Notes: a model not told the origin generated them from the sequence alone. A DNA stretch of 64,000 nucleotides from Dyadobacter endophyticus (GCF_014641595.1 NZ_BMIA01000006.1:1-64000), one strand, 5' to 3'. Positions 53,249-63,350 are shown, counted from the stretch's first letter. Program-made: numbers and translations.

Positions 53249-55104
53249 TGCTACCTTCTGGTCGATTCGTATTCATTTTATGTTTGCTATCTGCCATGAC
53301 CACGTTGGGTCAGACAATGGAACCGCCTGTAATCGAGCTAGGTTACAGGCAGTCCAATTACATTGTCGGACGAAATATGCTGGTGCTGGAAGACCCTACC
53401 AACGCATTGCAGCTAAGCGACGTAGAAAGCAAGCCGGGGTTGTTTCGGCCTATGACCCAGCAAACGCTGAACGTAGGGCCCAGCGCTTCCACTTTCTGGC
53501 TGAAATTGCGCGTGGTCAGCAACACGCCGACGGAGTGGTTTCTGCACGTGAAAGCACCATTTCTGAAACAAGTCGACCTCTTCACCAGGACCTGGCCCAG
53601 TTATGACCAAATAAATGAGTACATCACCAACGTTGGTTCCGCATTGCCTTATCATGACCGGCCGGTTCTCACCAATCAGACAATCCTGCCCCTCCCGCTG
53701 GTCGTGAAAGATACCGCAACGATTTATCTGCGTGTACGCAGCAACTCCATCATACGCGTACCGCTTGAAATCTCGACGATGCAATACATCTATGAAAACA
53801 GCCAGGAAAATGATATTGCACATGGATTTTACTTCGGGTTGATTGCCGCATTGATCATTTACAATCTGTTTGTGTTTATCTCAATACGGGAGCGTACTTA
53901 CCTGTACTACGTGTTTTATATTTTCTGCGTAGCACTAAATATCAGCTATATCAAAGGCCATTTTCTGCAATTCATCGTCCCTCATTTCCCTCAGGCCAAT
54001 CATTCCAATTATACCGGCAGCCTCGCTTTCATATTCGCATTGCTTTTCACCAATTCGTTCCTGAATACCAGCTACTATTGCCCGGGATTGAGAAAATTCG
54101 GCTGGCTGATCATCGTGTCTTGCGTCTCAATCATTGCGCTTTCACTTTCCGGTTATTTATTACTGGGCTTTAAGCTCAACTGGATCACGGTGGGCCTCTT
54201 CCTTATCTACTCCAATGTGATCGGTTTTGTAGTGCTAAAACAGGGATTCAAGCCAGCCAGATATTATTTGATGGGCTTCACCGCCCTGCTGGCTGGCATT
54301 TTTATTTTTATGATGAAAGACATGGCTATTCTTCCGGAGAACTGGTTTACGGAGGGCGCTTATCAGATCGGGTCCGGCCTGGAAGCTATCATTCTGTCCT
54401 TTGCACTGGCCAACAAGCTCAACACCTATAAAAGGGAGAAGGAAGTAACCCAGGCCGAAGCGCTGGCGCAGGCGACGCTTTTTTCGCAGCAGCTCATCGG
54501 TTCACAGGAAAGTGAGCGCAAGCGGGTAGCTGCGGAGCTGCACGACAGCCTCGGGCAAAGCCTGGGAATGGTCAAAAACAAGGTACTAATGATCAAAAGG
54601 GATGCTGAAAAACCGGATCTGCGCGAAAAACAGGTCAGAGACCTGGAAGAGATGGTCACGGAAGCGATTCAGGAGGTGCGCAATATTTCCTATAACCTGC
54701 GTCCGCTGCATCTGGAACTCCTGGGCATCACGCAATCGCTGCATAGCTTACTGGAAGACGTCATAGAAACAGGCCTGATTGAGCTGGAAACGGATATCCA
54801 AACCTTCGATAACCTGCTTACCAAAGCCAATGAGATGAATGTTTTCAGGATCGTCCAGGAGTGTTTCAACAACATTCTCAAACACGCACAGGCCACCGCC
54901 GCACGAATTCAGATAAGTAAAGACGATGCAATGATCGCAATAAGAATAGAAGACAACGGTGTAGGTATCGGACCTGCCGCAATGGAAAAGGGTGGCTTCG
55001 GGATGATCGGAATCCGGGAACGGCTCAACATCGTCAATGGCCAGATCGAGATCCTGGAAAACAAGCCGTCAGGTACTATTATTCATATTCAAATTCCTTT
55101 CTAA
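53248..55104 (+). CDS. 7TMR-DISM sensor histidine kinase, 618 aa
   Basis: Inner-membrane sensor. Signal peptide, then a periplasmic 7TMR-DISMED2 jelly-roll (about residues 25-180, including FWLKLRVVSNTPTEWFLHV), which often binds carbohydrate, then seven membrane helices (about 185-385, HGFYFGLIAALIIYNLFVF ...) and a coiled coil. The HisKA_3 box AAELHDSLGQSLG carries the phospho-acceptor His, and the ATPase has N-box VFRIVQECFNN, G1 DNGVGI and G2 GFGMIGIRER. The response regulator gene starts 2 bp after its stop. Confidence 0.92.
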   Translation: MLPSGRFVFILCLLSAMTTLGQTMEPPVIELGYRQSNYIVGRNMLVLEDPTNALQLSDVESKPGLFRPMTQQTLNVGPSASTFWLKLRVVSNTPTEWFLHVKAPFLKQVDLFTRTWPSYDQINEYITNVGSALPYHDRPVLTNQTILPLPLVVKDTATIYLRVRSNSIIRVPLEISTMQYIYENSQENDIAHGFYFGLIAALIIYNLFVFISIRERTYLYYVFYIFCVALNISYIKGHFLQFIVPHFPQANHSNYTGSLAFIFALLFTNSFLNTSYYCPGLRKFGWLIIVSCVSIIALSLSGYLLLGFKLNWITVGLFLIYSNVIGFVVLKQGFKPARYYLMGFTALLAGIFIFMMKDMAILPENWFTEGAYQIGSGLEAIILSFALANKLNTYKREKEVTQAEALAQATLFSQQLIGSQESERKRVAAELHDSLGQSLGMVKNKVLMIKRDAEKPDLREKQVRDLEEMVTEAIQEVRNISYNLRPLHLELLGITQSLHSLLEDVIETGLIELETDIQTFDNLLTKANEMNVFRIVQECFNNILKHAQATAARIQISKDDAMIAIRIEDNGVGIGPAAMEKGGFGMIGIRERLNIVNGQIEILENKPSGTIIHIQIPF

Positions 55105-55106
55105 CC

Positions 55107-55748
55107 ATGGAAATCAGGCTCCTAATTGCCGACGACCACCCTATATTTCTGAAAGGGCTCCAAGAAGTGATCGAAATAGATCCTGATCTGAAAGTGATCG
55201 TCAGTGCGAAAAATGGCCAGGAAGCGCTGCTTTCTTTTCAGTCGCACAATGTAGACGTCGTCATTCTGGACATCGACATGCCGCGTTTGACCGGACTGGA
55301 GGCTGCCGAGAAAATGCTTCACATCCAGCCCGACCTTCCGATCATTATCCTCACAATGCACAAGGAAAAAGCCCCGTTCCTGAAAGCGCTGGAAATAGGC
55401 GTATTGGGCTATGTTCTCAAAGAAAATGCCGTTTCAGACATTGTGCATGCCATTTACAAGGCCAAAGACGGCGACCTTTACCTAAGCCCGGAGATATCGG
55501 CCTACCTCCTCAAAAAGACGTCAGCGCTGCAACGACAACCAAAAAATGACCTGAAAGCGTCGCTCACCCCATCGGAAACGCAGATCATGAAGATGATCTC
55601 CGAATACAAGTCCAGCAAGGAAATCGCCGATGCGCTTTTTATCAGCGAAAAAACAGTTTCCAACCACCGTATGAACATTGCCAAAAAGCTAAACCTGACC
55701 GGAAAGAACAGTTTGTTACGATTTGCTTTGGAACAGCCTTGGGGCTAA
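55107..55748 (+). CDS. NarL/LuxR-family response regulator, 213 aa
   Basis: Receiver domain with acidic pair LLIADDHP, phospho-acceptor Asp in VVILDIDMP, Thr in IILTMHK and Lys in GYVLKENA. The C-terminal LuxR helix-turn-helix is LTPSETQIMKMIS...SSKEIADALFISEKTVSNH. It is the cognate partner of the kinase just upstream. Target genes are unknown; the coupled glycosyltransferase is a natural candidate for autoregulation. Confidence 0.93.
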   Translation: MEIRLLIADDHPIFLKGLQEVIEIDPDLKVIVSAKNGQEALLSFQSHNVDVVILDIDMPRLTGLEAAEKMLHIQPDLPIIILTMHKEKAPFLKALEIGVLGYVLKENAVSDIVHAIYKAKDGDLYLSPEISAYLLKKTSALQRQPKNDLKASLTPSETQIMKMISEYKSSKEIADALFISEKTVSNHRMNIAKKLNLTGKNSLLRFALEQPWG

Positions 55749-55754
55749 GGGGCC

Positions 55755-57284
55755 TCAATCCACGACCCGATAAACCGGATCCTCGATGATATTCACTTCG
55801 ATCACATCATCGGCATTCCTAAGCAACTGCCGGCAATCTGCACTCAGGTGTTTCAAATGCACCTTTTTGCCCTCTTTTTGATATCTGGCGGTAATCTTGT
55901 TGAGCGCCTCGATGCCCGACATATCGGCGACGCGGCTTTCTGAAAAATCGATAATAACCTCCTGCGGGTCGGAGTGAACGTCAAATTTTTCATTGAATGC
56001 GGTTATAGACCCAAAGAAAAGCGGACCGTAAATCCGGTAATGTTTAATTCCATGCTCGTCCACAGACTTATGAGCACGGATCCGCTTGGCACTCTCCCAG
56101 GCGAAAACCAATGCGGAAATAATTACGCCGCTCAGCACCGCCAGAGCCAGGTTATGCAGGTAAATGGTAATGATCGCCACCAGCATGCCGACAAAAATAT
56201 CCTGCTTGGGCATTTTGTTGATAACCCTGAAACTGGCCCATTCAAACGTACCAAATGCAACCATAATCATCACGCCGGTCAGAGCGGCCATGGGTACGCG
56301 TTCAATTACCGGCGCACCAATCAATATAATCACCAGAATCGCGAGGGAAGCGATGATTCCCGACAGCCTTGCCCTGGCCCCGGCGGAGATGTTTACCAAC
56401 GTTTGCGCAATCATAGGGCAGCCGCCCATACCGGAGAAAAATCCGTTCAGGATGTTTGCACTTCCCTGGGCAATGCATTCCCGGTTGCCATTCCCTTTCG
56501 TGGCAGTCAGCTCGTCTACGAGATTGAGCGTCAGCAATCCTTCCGTAAGCCCTACCCCTGCCATGATCAGTGCGTATGGGATTATGATCTGAAAAGTCTC
56601 CAAACTGAACGGAATCCGGGGAAGGTGAAATGGCGGAAAGCCTCCGCTTACGGAGGCTATATCCTTCACGGTTTTGGTATCAATGCCAAAACCAAGCACG
56701 AGCGCGAAAACCACAACAATAGCGGCGAGCGAAGGCGGGACCGCTTTGGTTATTTTGGGTAAAAAAATGATGATCGCGATAGTCAGCAGCACGAGTGCCG
56801 ACATGATGATAAACGGCGTGCCGCTAAGCCAAACCTGCTCACCGTTGGAAACAGTTTTAAACTGTTCCAGTTGGGACATGAATATGATTACAGCCAGACC
56901 ATTCACAAAACCATACATCACAGGCTGCGGCACCAACCTGATGAATTTCCCAAATTTGAAAACGCCGACCAGAATTTGCACCACACCGGCCAAAGCGATT
57001 GCCGCGAAAACATATTCAATACCATGCGATTTCATCAGGGCAATCAAAACTATTACCGTTGCGCCCGCCCCGCCGGAAATCAAGCCCGGCCTTCCGCCCA
57101 ACACGGAAGTAACAAGGCCCATCATAAAGGCGGCATAAAGTCCCGTGAGTGGAGGAAAACCAGCGAGAATGGCGAATGAAAGTGATTCTGGCATCATCGT
57201 CATGGCGACGGTCAGGCCTGCGAGAACTTCTGTTTTGTAATTTACTTTTTGTGTAAAATCAAATAAATTGAAGTAACCCTTCAT
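55755..57284 (-). CDS. SulP-family anion transporter with STAS domain, 509 aa
   Basis: Inner-membrane carrier of the SLC26/SulP family, for sulfate, bicarbonate or other anions. About twelve membrane segments include the N-terminal signature VAMTMMPESLSFAILAGFPPLTGLYAAF and GRPGLISGGAGATVIVL. The C-terminal STAS domain has VIIDFSESRVADMSGIEAL. No carbonic anhydrase or sulfate-assimilation gene is adjacent, so the ion is not predictable. The gene is convergent with the response regulator with only 6 bp between stops. Confidence 0.9.
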   Translation of the reverse strand: MKGYFNLFDFTQKVNYKTEVLAGLTVAMTMMPESLSFAILAGFPPLTGLYAAFMMGLVTSVLGGRPGLISGGAGATVIVLIALMKSHGIEYVFAAIALAGVVQILVGVFKFGKFIRLVPQPVMYGFVNGLAVIIFMSQLEQFKTVSNGEQVWLSGTPFIIMSALVLLTIAIIIFLPKITKAVPPSLAAIVVVFALVLGFGIDTKTVKDIASVSGGFPPFHLPRIPFSLETFQIIIPYALIMAGVGLTEGLLTLNLVDELTATKGNGNRECIAQGSANILNGFFSGMGGCPMIAQTLVNISAGARARLSGIIASLAILVIILIGAPVIERVPMAALTGVMIMVAFGTFEWASFRVINKMPKQDIFVGMLVAIITIYLHNLALAVLSGVIISALVFAWESAKRIRAHKSVDEHGIKHYRIYGPLFFGSITAFNEKFDVHSDPQEVIIDFSESRVADMSGIEALNKITARYQKEGKKVHLKHLSADCRQLLRNADDVIEVNIIEDPVYRVVD

Positions 57285-57510
57285 TGGAACGCGGATGAGT
57301 TATTTGCACTTTTTGGGCCGGTCGAAACAATTTCCGGCAAAAACCACGCTAATATCGCCCCAAAACAGCCACTATCTAAATATTTGCAATATACAACCTG
57401 CCACTTTCGCTGTCCGTCGTCGTCGCTCGACGGATTTACGTCAAAAACCGACAACAGTCTCCGGATTTGATCAGCAAGCCACGATGGGAAAAAACATAAG
57501 CGGGAATATC

Positions 57511-57518
57511 TACATTTG
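57511..57518 (+). promoter_or_regulatory. -7 element before the 73-residue ORF
   Basis: TACATTTG fits TAnnTTTG and lies 45 bp ahead of the ATG at 57564. No clear -33 match at the usual spacing. It is the only promoter-like feature seen in the 279-bp region between the SulP gene and this ORF. Confidence 0.35.
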
Positions 57519-57563
57519 ACATACAGAACCAATTCGTCTGACTAGTTACAAACTAATAGCAGC

Positions 57564-57785
57564 ATGACACGAGATCAAGCCATTGAGGACGCTTGGAAAA
57601 TAGCGGCTTCTATCCCTCCAACGAAAGACAATCCCAATATAAGTATCCGCGTGGCCGACAAAGCTTCTTCGGACCCATCATCTTGGATAGTCACCTTTAA
57701 ACAGGAAGAATATGCAGAGATGGACGACAGAGGATTTTGGATGGATCTAATCAAATGGGAGTTTGAGAGCGTAATCGAGCAATAG
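57564..57785 (+). CDS. Small acidic protein, unknown, 73 aa
   Basis: No family is recognised. The sequence is acidic and water-soluble, with WKIAASIPP and a C-terminal helix (FWMDLIKWEFESVIEQ). It has no signal peptide. The middle (WIVTFKQEEYAEMDDRG) recalls small immunity-like proteins of polymorphic toxin systems, but this is a loose impression. ATG start with an AT-rich leader, convergent with the beta-helix gene 17 bp away. Confidence 0.5.
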   Translation: MTRDQAIEDAWKIAASIPPTKDNPNISIRVADKASSDPSSWIVTFKQEEYAEMDDRGFWMDLIKWEFESVIEQ

Positions 57786-57802
57786 AACAGATCGCGAGGC
57801 TA

Positions 57803-59458
57803 CTAGCGTTTGGCATCCACCTTCACATCCTTGAACATAAACGGATTATCACTCACCCGCACCGATTTCCCGCTTGCAACCTTTATTTCCCTCAAAATAA
57901 CCTCTTTTGTTTTAACGTAAGGATATTTCTCCTGGTAAGAACTGTCTTTCATCTCCGTATTGAAATTGGCGAAAAGCGCCGGGCCCTGGTAGTTTTCCGG
58001 ATGCTGCGAGTCGTCGATTCGAAGATTTTCAATGGTGATGCGTTCAGGCATATAGCAGGTGTAGCCGAAATCATGCTGCCCTGAATAAGACCCGCTTATC
58101 AATGAGGCGCTAACCGGCTTGCCGCCCACTGGCACAAAAACACAATTACGGATCACCAGTTCTCCTTGCCAGGTACTGCCGTAGTCGGGACGGAGGTTCA
58201 CAATGCTCCTGCCGCGAATGGTGGAATTTTCCACTAACAAAAGCCCGCTGCCGATCGCATTGATACCCATATGCCCGAGGGTCGAGTTGCGGATAGTCGC
58301 GTTCGCTACACCCTGATGGGCATCAAACCGGGAGAGGGTACAATGGTCATAAAGAAGATTCTTGCAAAAATTGGAGCCCAGAATACCCCAGTAAATATTG
58401 TCGTCGATATCGTTCGTCTGGCTGCAATTCACAAAAGATATGTTAAGCGCGCGGTTGGCCAAAAGGTCGTAAGTACCCATCGAAACAGGCTTACCGGCCG
58501 CGCCAATGGTGTTATAGGTCTTGTGCCCGGTTAGGACACAGTTTTTCACCGTCACATAGGCACATTCGCCAACATTAATGAAGCCTCCATAAGGCGCACC
58601 GTGGTCTCCCTCGCCCGTGATGCGGTGTTCGAGCCCTTCCACAAGCACATTCGACCGCCTGATCGCGATGTTCCGGCTGTAATAAGTATACTTTGACTCT
58701 GCCTTATTGGCAATGGTGGTGAAACGCCCTCCGGTAATTTTCAATAGTTTCTCGTCGATCGGACGGGCAGAGATATCCGTGATCTGATCGAAATTCCAGA
58801 TGATCGGAGCATTCATATCCACTTTGCCGCTTTTATCGACTACAAAAATATCCGTCTGAGAAGACCCGTTATTTTGGTTGAGACCAAACCGGATATATTG
58901 CTTCACATTCGAATTGGTGACGGTGATCAGGCAGGGGCCCGGCAGCGATGCATCGATTTTTTCCTGGTTCCTTTTTAATGAAAATATCCCTTCCAGTTTA
59001 AATGGTTTAAGGCTCGAACCTACCGTAAAAACGGAAGCGTCGCGATTTTGTACTTCGGTATCGTCAATGATAAAAGACGCCTTTCCGAAGTCGGTATCCG
59101 TCCGGATCATAACCGTTCGCTCTTTTCCTCCAATGTAATAGGTCGCTCCATCGTCGGCCCTCACCTGCAATCCGTGCATGTTGGCAAATGCATGGGTCGC
59201 AGCGATCGCGTCCAGGTCATCCACCTTGCCGTCGCCCTGCGCACCGAAGTCCCCATAACGAACCACGCCGGCAGCCTTATACTTCCTGACGTTTTTGGGC
59301 GATACATTCACTTGCAGTACGCCTTTTTCATTGGTATACACTCCGGTTTTCGTGTCCTCCGAAGTGACGACCACACTATCTGTCAGATTTACATTCTGTC
59401 CATGTGCCACAAATGGACCGGTTAGAAGAAGAAGTATCAGCAACGCGTATTTGGGCAT
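57803..59458 (-). CDS. Secreted right-handed beta-helix protein, 551 aa
   Basis: Signal peptide (YALLILLLLTGPFVAHGQ), a pectate-lyase-3/tail-spike-like entry (VVRYGDFGAQGDGKVDDLDAIAATHAFANMHG) and then parallel beta-helix coils with repeated 'n...nct' turns (NIAIRRSNVLVEGLEH, YVTVKNCVLTGHKTYN, YDHCTLSRFDAHQGVANATI). Such proteins are polysaccharide lyases, hydrolases or surface proteins. I see no definite catalytic pair. The start at 59456-59458 places the signal peptide at the N-terminus; the upstream 20 residues of the longer frame are dropped. Confidence 0.78.
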   Translation of the reverse strand: MPKYALLILLLLTGPFVAHGQNVNLTDSVVVTSEDTKTGVYTNEKGVLQVNVSPKNVRKYKAAGVVRYGDFGAQGDGKVDDLDAIAATHAFANMHGLQVRADDGATYYIGGKERTVMIRTDTDFGKASFIIDDTEVQNRDASVFTVGSSLKPFKLEGIFSLKRNQEKIDASLPGPCLITVTNSNVKQYIRFGLNQNNGSSQTDIFVVDKSGKVDMNAPIIWNFDQITDISARPIDEKLLKITGGRFTTIANKAESKYTYYSRNIAIRRSNVLVEGLEHRITGEGDHGAPYGGFINVGECAYVTVKNCVLTGHKTYNTIGAAGKPVSMGTYDLLANRALNISFVNCSQTNDIDDNIYWGILGSNFCKNLLYDHCTLSRFDAHQGVANATIRNSTLGHMGINAIGSGLLLVENSTIRGRSIVNLRPDYGSTWQGELVIRNCVFVPVGGKPVSASLISGSYSGQHDFGYTCYMPERITIENLRIDDSQHPENYQGPALFANFNTEMKDSSYQEKYPYVKTKEVILREIKVASGKSVRVSDNPFMFKDVKVDAKR

Positions 59459-59560
59459 AAGGGTTAGTTTAATAGTGATTAGTTTCAAAAGACGCCTTCC
59501 GGGAAAAATACTTTGCACACCCGTTTGTACGACAGCGCCCAGAGGCTCTCATACATCGCA

Positions 59561-60607
59561 TCAATAATCTAAATCCCTGATTTTTTTAATAACCCTATTG
59601 GCTACAATCTGATAACCAAAGTTGTTGAGGTGAATTTGATCCGTGTTGTTTGCAGCACGCATACGACGGGGGAAGTTCCCTTTTGCAATGTCCTCCAAAT
59701 CGCTGGCAGTCGGCGTAAATCCGATGTCATTCATCTCCGACTCAGTGGGGGGCGTCATTGCAACATACGACCTTCCGTACAGCATGGCCAATTGGTCGTT
59801 AAAGGCGGTAAGCTTAGCATAGCGGTCCGTCCCTTTGTTTTCGGTGGCGCCCGGCAATATACCCAACACCAGGTATCTCCGGGGTTCGGCGATGTAATCC
59901 ACGGAACCTTTGATCGCCGAAAGAATATCTGTTTCCGGTCTTCCCTCAGCGATGTCGTTCCGCCCGTACCACAGGATTTGCGTGGCCGTCCTCAGGCGCA
60001 CTGCGTCGTCGAGCTCAAAAATGGAACCATCGGGAATTTCGACTGCAACGGGCGTTTCAGCGACGGCTTCGGGATCGCTTTTCGCCAGCGGCTCCACCGT
60101 GTAGCGTTCGCCCACTTCCGGCAAAAATTTGCGCGTGATGGTGCATTGCACACCCGCAAGCATACCGGTACGGCTATAAACGTTGGCATTCAAGGGAGTC
60201 GACAGAAACTCATTGTTAAGTTTCGTGACGGTCACCGGCTTTCCACCGTCGAATTTGCCACCCGCTACCGACAGTGTTAAGGGAACACCTCCCTGCCGTA
60301 TCGCGATCGATAATGCGATTTGCCCGTTGATCCCGTCATTAAACACCGGCCGCTCGGGGAAAGTATCTCCCACCCAGTCGCCGAACGGCCTGGTTCCACC
60401 GGTGCCAATGGTGAGACTGTCACCAAAGAATGCGAGTGTTTTGTCGCGTTTGTCCTTTTTGGAAGGAATTATTTTGTCAAGAATGTTATCGCAGGAAGCG
60501 AGGAGCATTGTGGATAATGCTGCCACCCCAGATTGACGAAAAAAGCGTCTGCGGCTCATTCGGCCGCGGATAGTGCGACCGGGGTCAGTGTGTTGGAATG
60601 ATTTCAT
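59561..60607 (-). CDS. Exported SGNH/GDSL-type hydrolase lipoprotein, 348 aa
   Basis: The ATG at 60605-60607 gives a Tat-type start (MSRRRFFRQSGVAALSTMLLASC) that ends in a lipobox Cys, so it is probably a lipoprotein. Block I is AFFGDSLTIGTGG with the nucleophile Ser. The Gly is in the NDGINGQ area, the Asn in ILWYGRNDI, and block V NTDQIHLNNFGYQI carries the Asp/His pair. Members deacetylate sugars or act as esterases or lipases. It is next to the beta-helix gene in the same direction; both could process a polymer. Confidence 0.85.
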   Translation of the reverse strand: MKSFQHTDPGRTIRGRMSRRRFFRQSGVAALSTMLLASCDNILDKIIPSKKDKRDKTLAFFGDSLTIGTGGTRPFGDWVGDTFPERPVFNDGINGQIALSIAIRQGGVPLTLSVAGGKFDGGKPVTVTKLNNEFLSTPLNANVYSRTGMLAGVQCTITRKFLPEVGERYTVEPLAKSDPEAVAETPVAVEIPDGSIFELDDAVRLRTATQILWYGRNDIAEGRPETDILSAIKGSVDYIAEPRRYLVLGILPGATENKGTDRYAKLTAFNDQLAMLYGRSYVAMTPPTESEMNDIGFTPTASDLEDIAKGNFPRRMRAANNTDQIHLNNFGYQIVANRVIKKIRDLDY

Positions 60608-60895
60608 TTTGATGATGGAACGTTGTAGTAAAGGTGCTTTTGGACACATGCAATACATGTGCATAGCATGTTTGCAATAATCGTTCCACTCACATCCGCT
60701 GGTTTTCCTTGCTTCTGTCAAGGAATTTCTACAACGTTTCCATTAAAACAATTTGGATTTATTCCATTAATATGGATTAATTCCATTAATTTTGATCATC
60801 CAATCTTGCTATACATAAATTGGGTTTTAGGGTTGTATAATGATCACATTCCGGAGGCATTGCTTCCGGAATGTTTGTATTGAAGCAAACGGGAC
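60608..60895. other. Intergenic region with repeats and a hairpin
   Basis: No gene seen. The stretch has the direct repeat ATTCCATTAAT (60761 and 60781) with ATTAAT palindromic cores between, and a strong hairpin at 60847-60873 described separately. The repeats may be operator sites for the SGNH hydrolase gene, but this is weak. Confidence 0.4.
60847..60873. terminator. Hairpin downstream of the permease gene
   Basis: CATTCCGGA and TCCGGAATG form a 9-bp perfect stem with a 9-nt loop, 22 bp after the permease stop on the minus strand. A T-rich stretch follows only on the plus strand, so the direction is uncertain. Confidence 0.5.
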
Positions 60896-63283
60896 TCATT
60901 CCGACCGCAAGCTCTTCACGGGGTTAGTCAAAGCCGCCTTAATGCTCTGGAAACTGATCGTGAGCAAACCAACGCCTACCGAAAGCCCGGCAGCCAGTAC
61001 GAAAACCCAGGCCTCAATGTCTATTTTATAGGTATATTCTTTCAAGAACGATTGCATCGCATACCAGGCAATCGGCGCGGCGATGACAAATGCAATCAGC
61101 ATCAGTTTCAAAAAGTCGCGCGAAATCAATTCCACAATGCCGTAAACCGTAGCACCCAGCACCTTCCTGATCCCTATCTCCTTGGTACGCTGCGTTACAA
61201 CGAAAGAAACAAGCCCGAACAATCCCAACGAGCCGATCAGCACGCCCAGCACGGCGAATATCTGAAGGAAATTAGAAAGCTTGCGTTCGCTATCGTAGAA
61301 GCTTTTAATGTCATCTTCCAGAAATTTAGGCTCGTAATAATTGTTGGGAAACATCGCTTTCCAGTGCTCCCCGATATGCTTGATCGCTTCCGCTTTTTTG
61401 GAATTATCGATCCGGATGCTGGCCAGCTGAAAGTTCCAGCCCGCGTATACATAGACATGCGGCATCAGTTTGGTTTTAAGGTCCTCGGAATGGTAGTCCT
61501 TTACCACGCCTACGACGTTCAGTTTCATACCCCAGAATTCGAGCTGCTCCCCTAGCAACTTTTCCATATTCCTGAAACCCAGGTCACGCGCGGCCTTTTC
61601 ATTGACCACTACGTCGGTATACCTGGTGCCCTTGCTTTCGCGGATCGTGTCGTTTGCGGACAACATCCGGCCCGCAAGCAGTGGAATGCGGAAAAAGTGG
61701 AAGTAATTGGTATCGATGTGCTGGAGACGGAACGTTTCCTCCCCATTCGGAAGGCCCGGATACTTCATCATCCCCCACCAGTGATTCCGCTTGCTTGCAG
61801 GGGTAGTAAGACAGAATGCGACCTCACGGATCTCGGGATGCTGTTTCAGCTGCTGACGGAAGCGTTCGCGCAGCACGGCACGCCGGTCGGGCATATTGAC
61901 GGTTACAATGCCGCTTTTCTCAAAACCGAGGTCTTTTTCATAAATATACCGCATCTGCTTCATCGCGAGCAAAGTACAGATCACCAGCACCTGCGCGATC
62001 ACAAATTGCATTACGACCAGCGACGACCGCAACGAAATACTGCTGCCAGGCAGTACGACACGGTTTTGCAATGCCCTCACCGGCTGAAAACCCGAGAGAA
62101 CGAGGGCGGGATAGAACCCCGCAAACAGCGTGACCACAATCGCGAGCGCACCAAGGAAAAGGTAGGTGTCGATATTCCAGACTGCCGAGCCGTCGATGTG
62201 CGTATTCAAAAGCTCCGAAGAGTAGGAAACCAGCCTTCCGGCCAGCAATGCGCCGAATAAGGTTGCCAGCACAACCAGCAGCCCGGTTTCCCCGAAAAAC
62301 TGGAACACGAGTTGCTTCCTTCCGCTGCCGAGCACCTTGCGCACCGCCACCTCGCGTCCACGTTGAATAGCCTGCACGGTAGCCAGGTTCACAAAATTGA
62401 TGCAAGCGATAAATATGAGGAATATGCCTATGCTCGTAAGCATGTAGAGCATCCATTTCGGCATCGAATAGTTGAACGGATCTTTGCTGGTATCAAAATG
62501 CATTTGCGGCAGGGGCTGCAACTCAAACGACGTAACCGATGTTTCATCCGGCTGGCTTTTGGCAATACGGGTAAGTTCGGCATTGATTGGTGCCGTTGAA
62601 GCGCCCGGTTTCAGCAATACATAGCCTTGATGCATCGAATCGCCACCGCCGAGCTTGTCCTCCTGGGCTAGGTCCGGTTGCATTTTTTTCATTGTTTCCC
62701 ATGAAATGATCATTTCCATGGGAAATTCGGTGTTGAGAGGAAGGTTACTAATCACGCCGGTAACGGTCAAGTCGATGCTGTTATCGTAGCGGAGGCGCTT
62801 GCCGATTGCATTGCCTTTGAAAAGCTTCCTGGCCGTCTTTTCGTCGAGTACCACCTGCCCCGGCGCGCTGAGCGATTGCTTCGGATTGCCGGCGATCCAG
62901 CGGATATCCAGCATTTCGAGCATGGCGGGTTCAGTAAAGAAGATATTGTTCTGGTTGAACAGCTCTGTTCCTATCTGCACGGCTGCCGGGTTCATTCCGT
63001 AGAAATTGGCGGCCGTTTCTACACCCGGAAACTGGGTTTTCAATATTTTAATGACCGTCTGGTGCACATGCGACTGCTGCTCCCCGAACTTGTCGGCTGA
63101 CTTGACCCTGTAAATGCGGTCGGCTTTGGCATGAAAACGATCGAAGCTGAATTCGAACCGGACGATCCAGAATAGCGTAATAGCCACGCCGAGGCCTAGC
63201 GTCAGGCCCGTCAGATTAATGAAAGTGTACAGCCTGTTCTTTTGCAGGCTCCGATAGGCAGTTTTGAAGTAGTTCCCGATCAT
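60896..63283 (-). CDS. MacB/FtsX-type ABC transporter permease, 795 aa
   Basis: A full-length two-domain permease. It has an N-terminal helix (LTGLTLGLGVAITLFWIV), a MacB periplasmic core (FHAKADRIYRV ... VVLDEKTARKLFKGNAIG), an FtsX helix block (SIGIFLIFIACINFVNLATVQ ...), a second periplasmic core (VVNEKAARDLGF) and a last FtsX block (FAVLGVLIGSLGLFGLVSFVVTQRTKEIGIRKVLGA). Bacteroidota carry many such genes without an adjacent ATPase. They may export peptides or act in envelope stress. No ATPase or adaptor is beside it here. Confidence 0.88.
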   Translation of the reverse strand: MIGNYFKTAYRSLQKNRLYTFINLTGLTLGLGVAITLFWIVRFEFSFDRFHAKADRIYRVKSADKFGEQQSHVHQTVIKILKTQFPGVETAANFYGMNPAAVQIGTELFNQNNIFFTEPAMLEMLDIRWIAGNPKQSLSAPGQVVLDEKTARKLFKGNAIGKRLRYDNSIDLTVTGVISNLPLNTEFPMEMIISWETMKKMQPDLAQEDKLGGGDSMHQGYVLLKPGASTAPINAELTRIAKSQPDETSVTSFELQPLPQMHFDTSKDPFNYSMPKWMLYMLTSIGIFLIFIACINFVNLATVQAIQRGREVAVRKVLGSGRKQLVFQFFGETGLLVVLATLFGALLAGRLVSYSSELLNTHIDGSAVWNIDTYLFLGALAIVVTLFAGFYPALVLSGFQPVRALQNRVVLPGSSISLRSSLVVMQFVIAQVLVICTLLAMKQMRYIYEKDLGFEKSGIVTVNMPDRRAVLRERFRQQLKQHPEIREVAFCLTTPASKRNHWWGMMKYPGLPNGEETFRLQHIDTNYFHFFRIPLLAGRMLSANDTIRESKGTRYTDVVVNEKAARDLGFRNMEKLLGEQLEFWGMKLNVVGVVKDYHSEDLKTKLMPHVYVYAGWNFQLASIRIDNSKKAEAIKHIGEHWKAMFPNNYYEPKFLEDDIKSFYDSERKLSNFLQIFAVLGVLIGSLGLFGLVSFVVTQRTKEIGIRKVLGATVYGIVELISRDFLKLMLIAFVIAAPIAWYAMQSFLKEYTYKIDIEAWVFVLAAGLSVGVGLLTISFQSIKAALTNPVKSLRSE

Positions 63284-63350
63284 AATTCCCAGGCAGGTTA
63301 CATTTGAGATAACAAACTCAGATCATTTCAAAAATAGCCTGCCAATTAAA

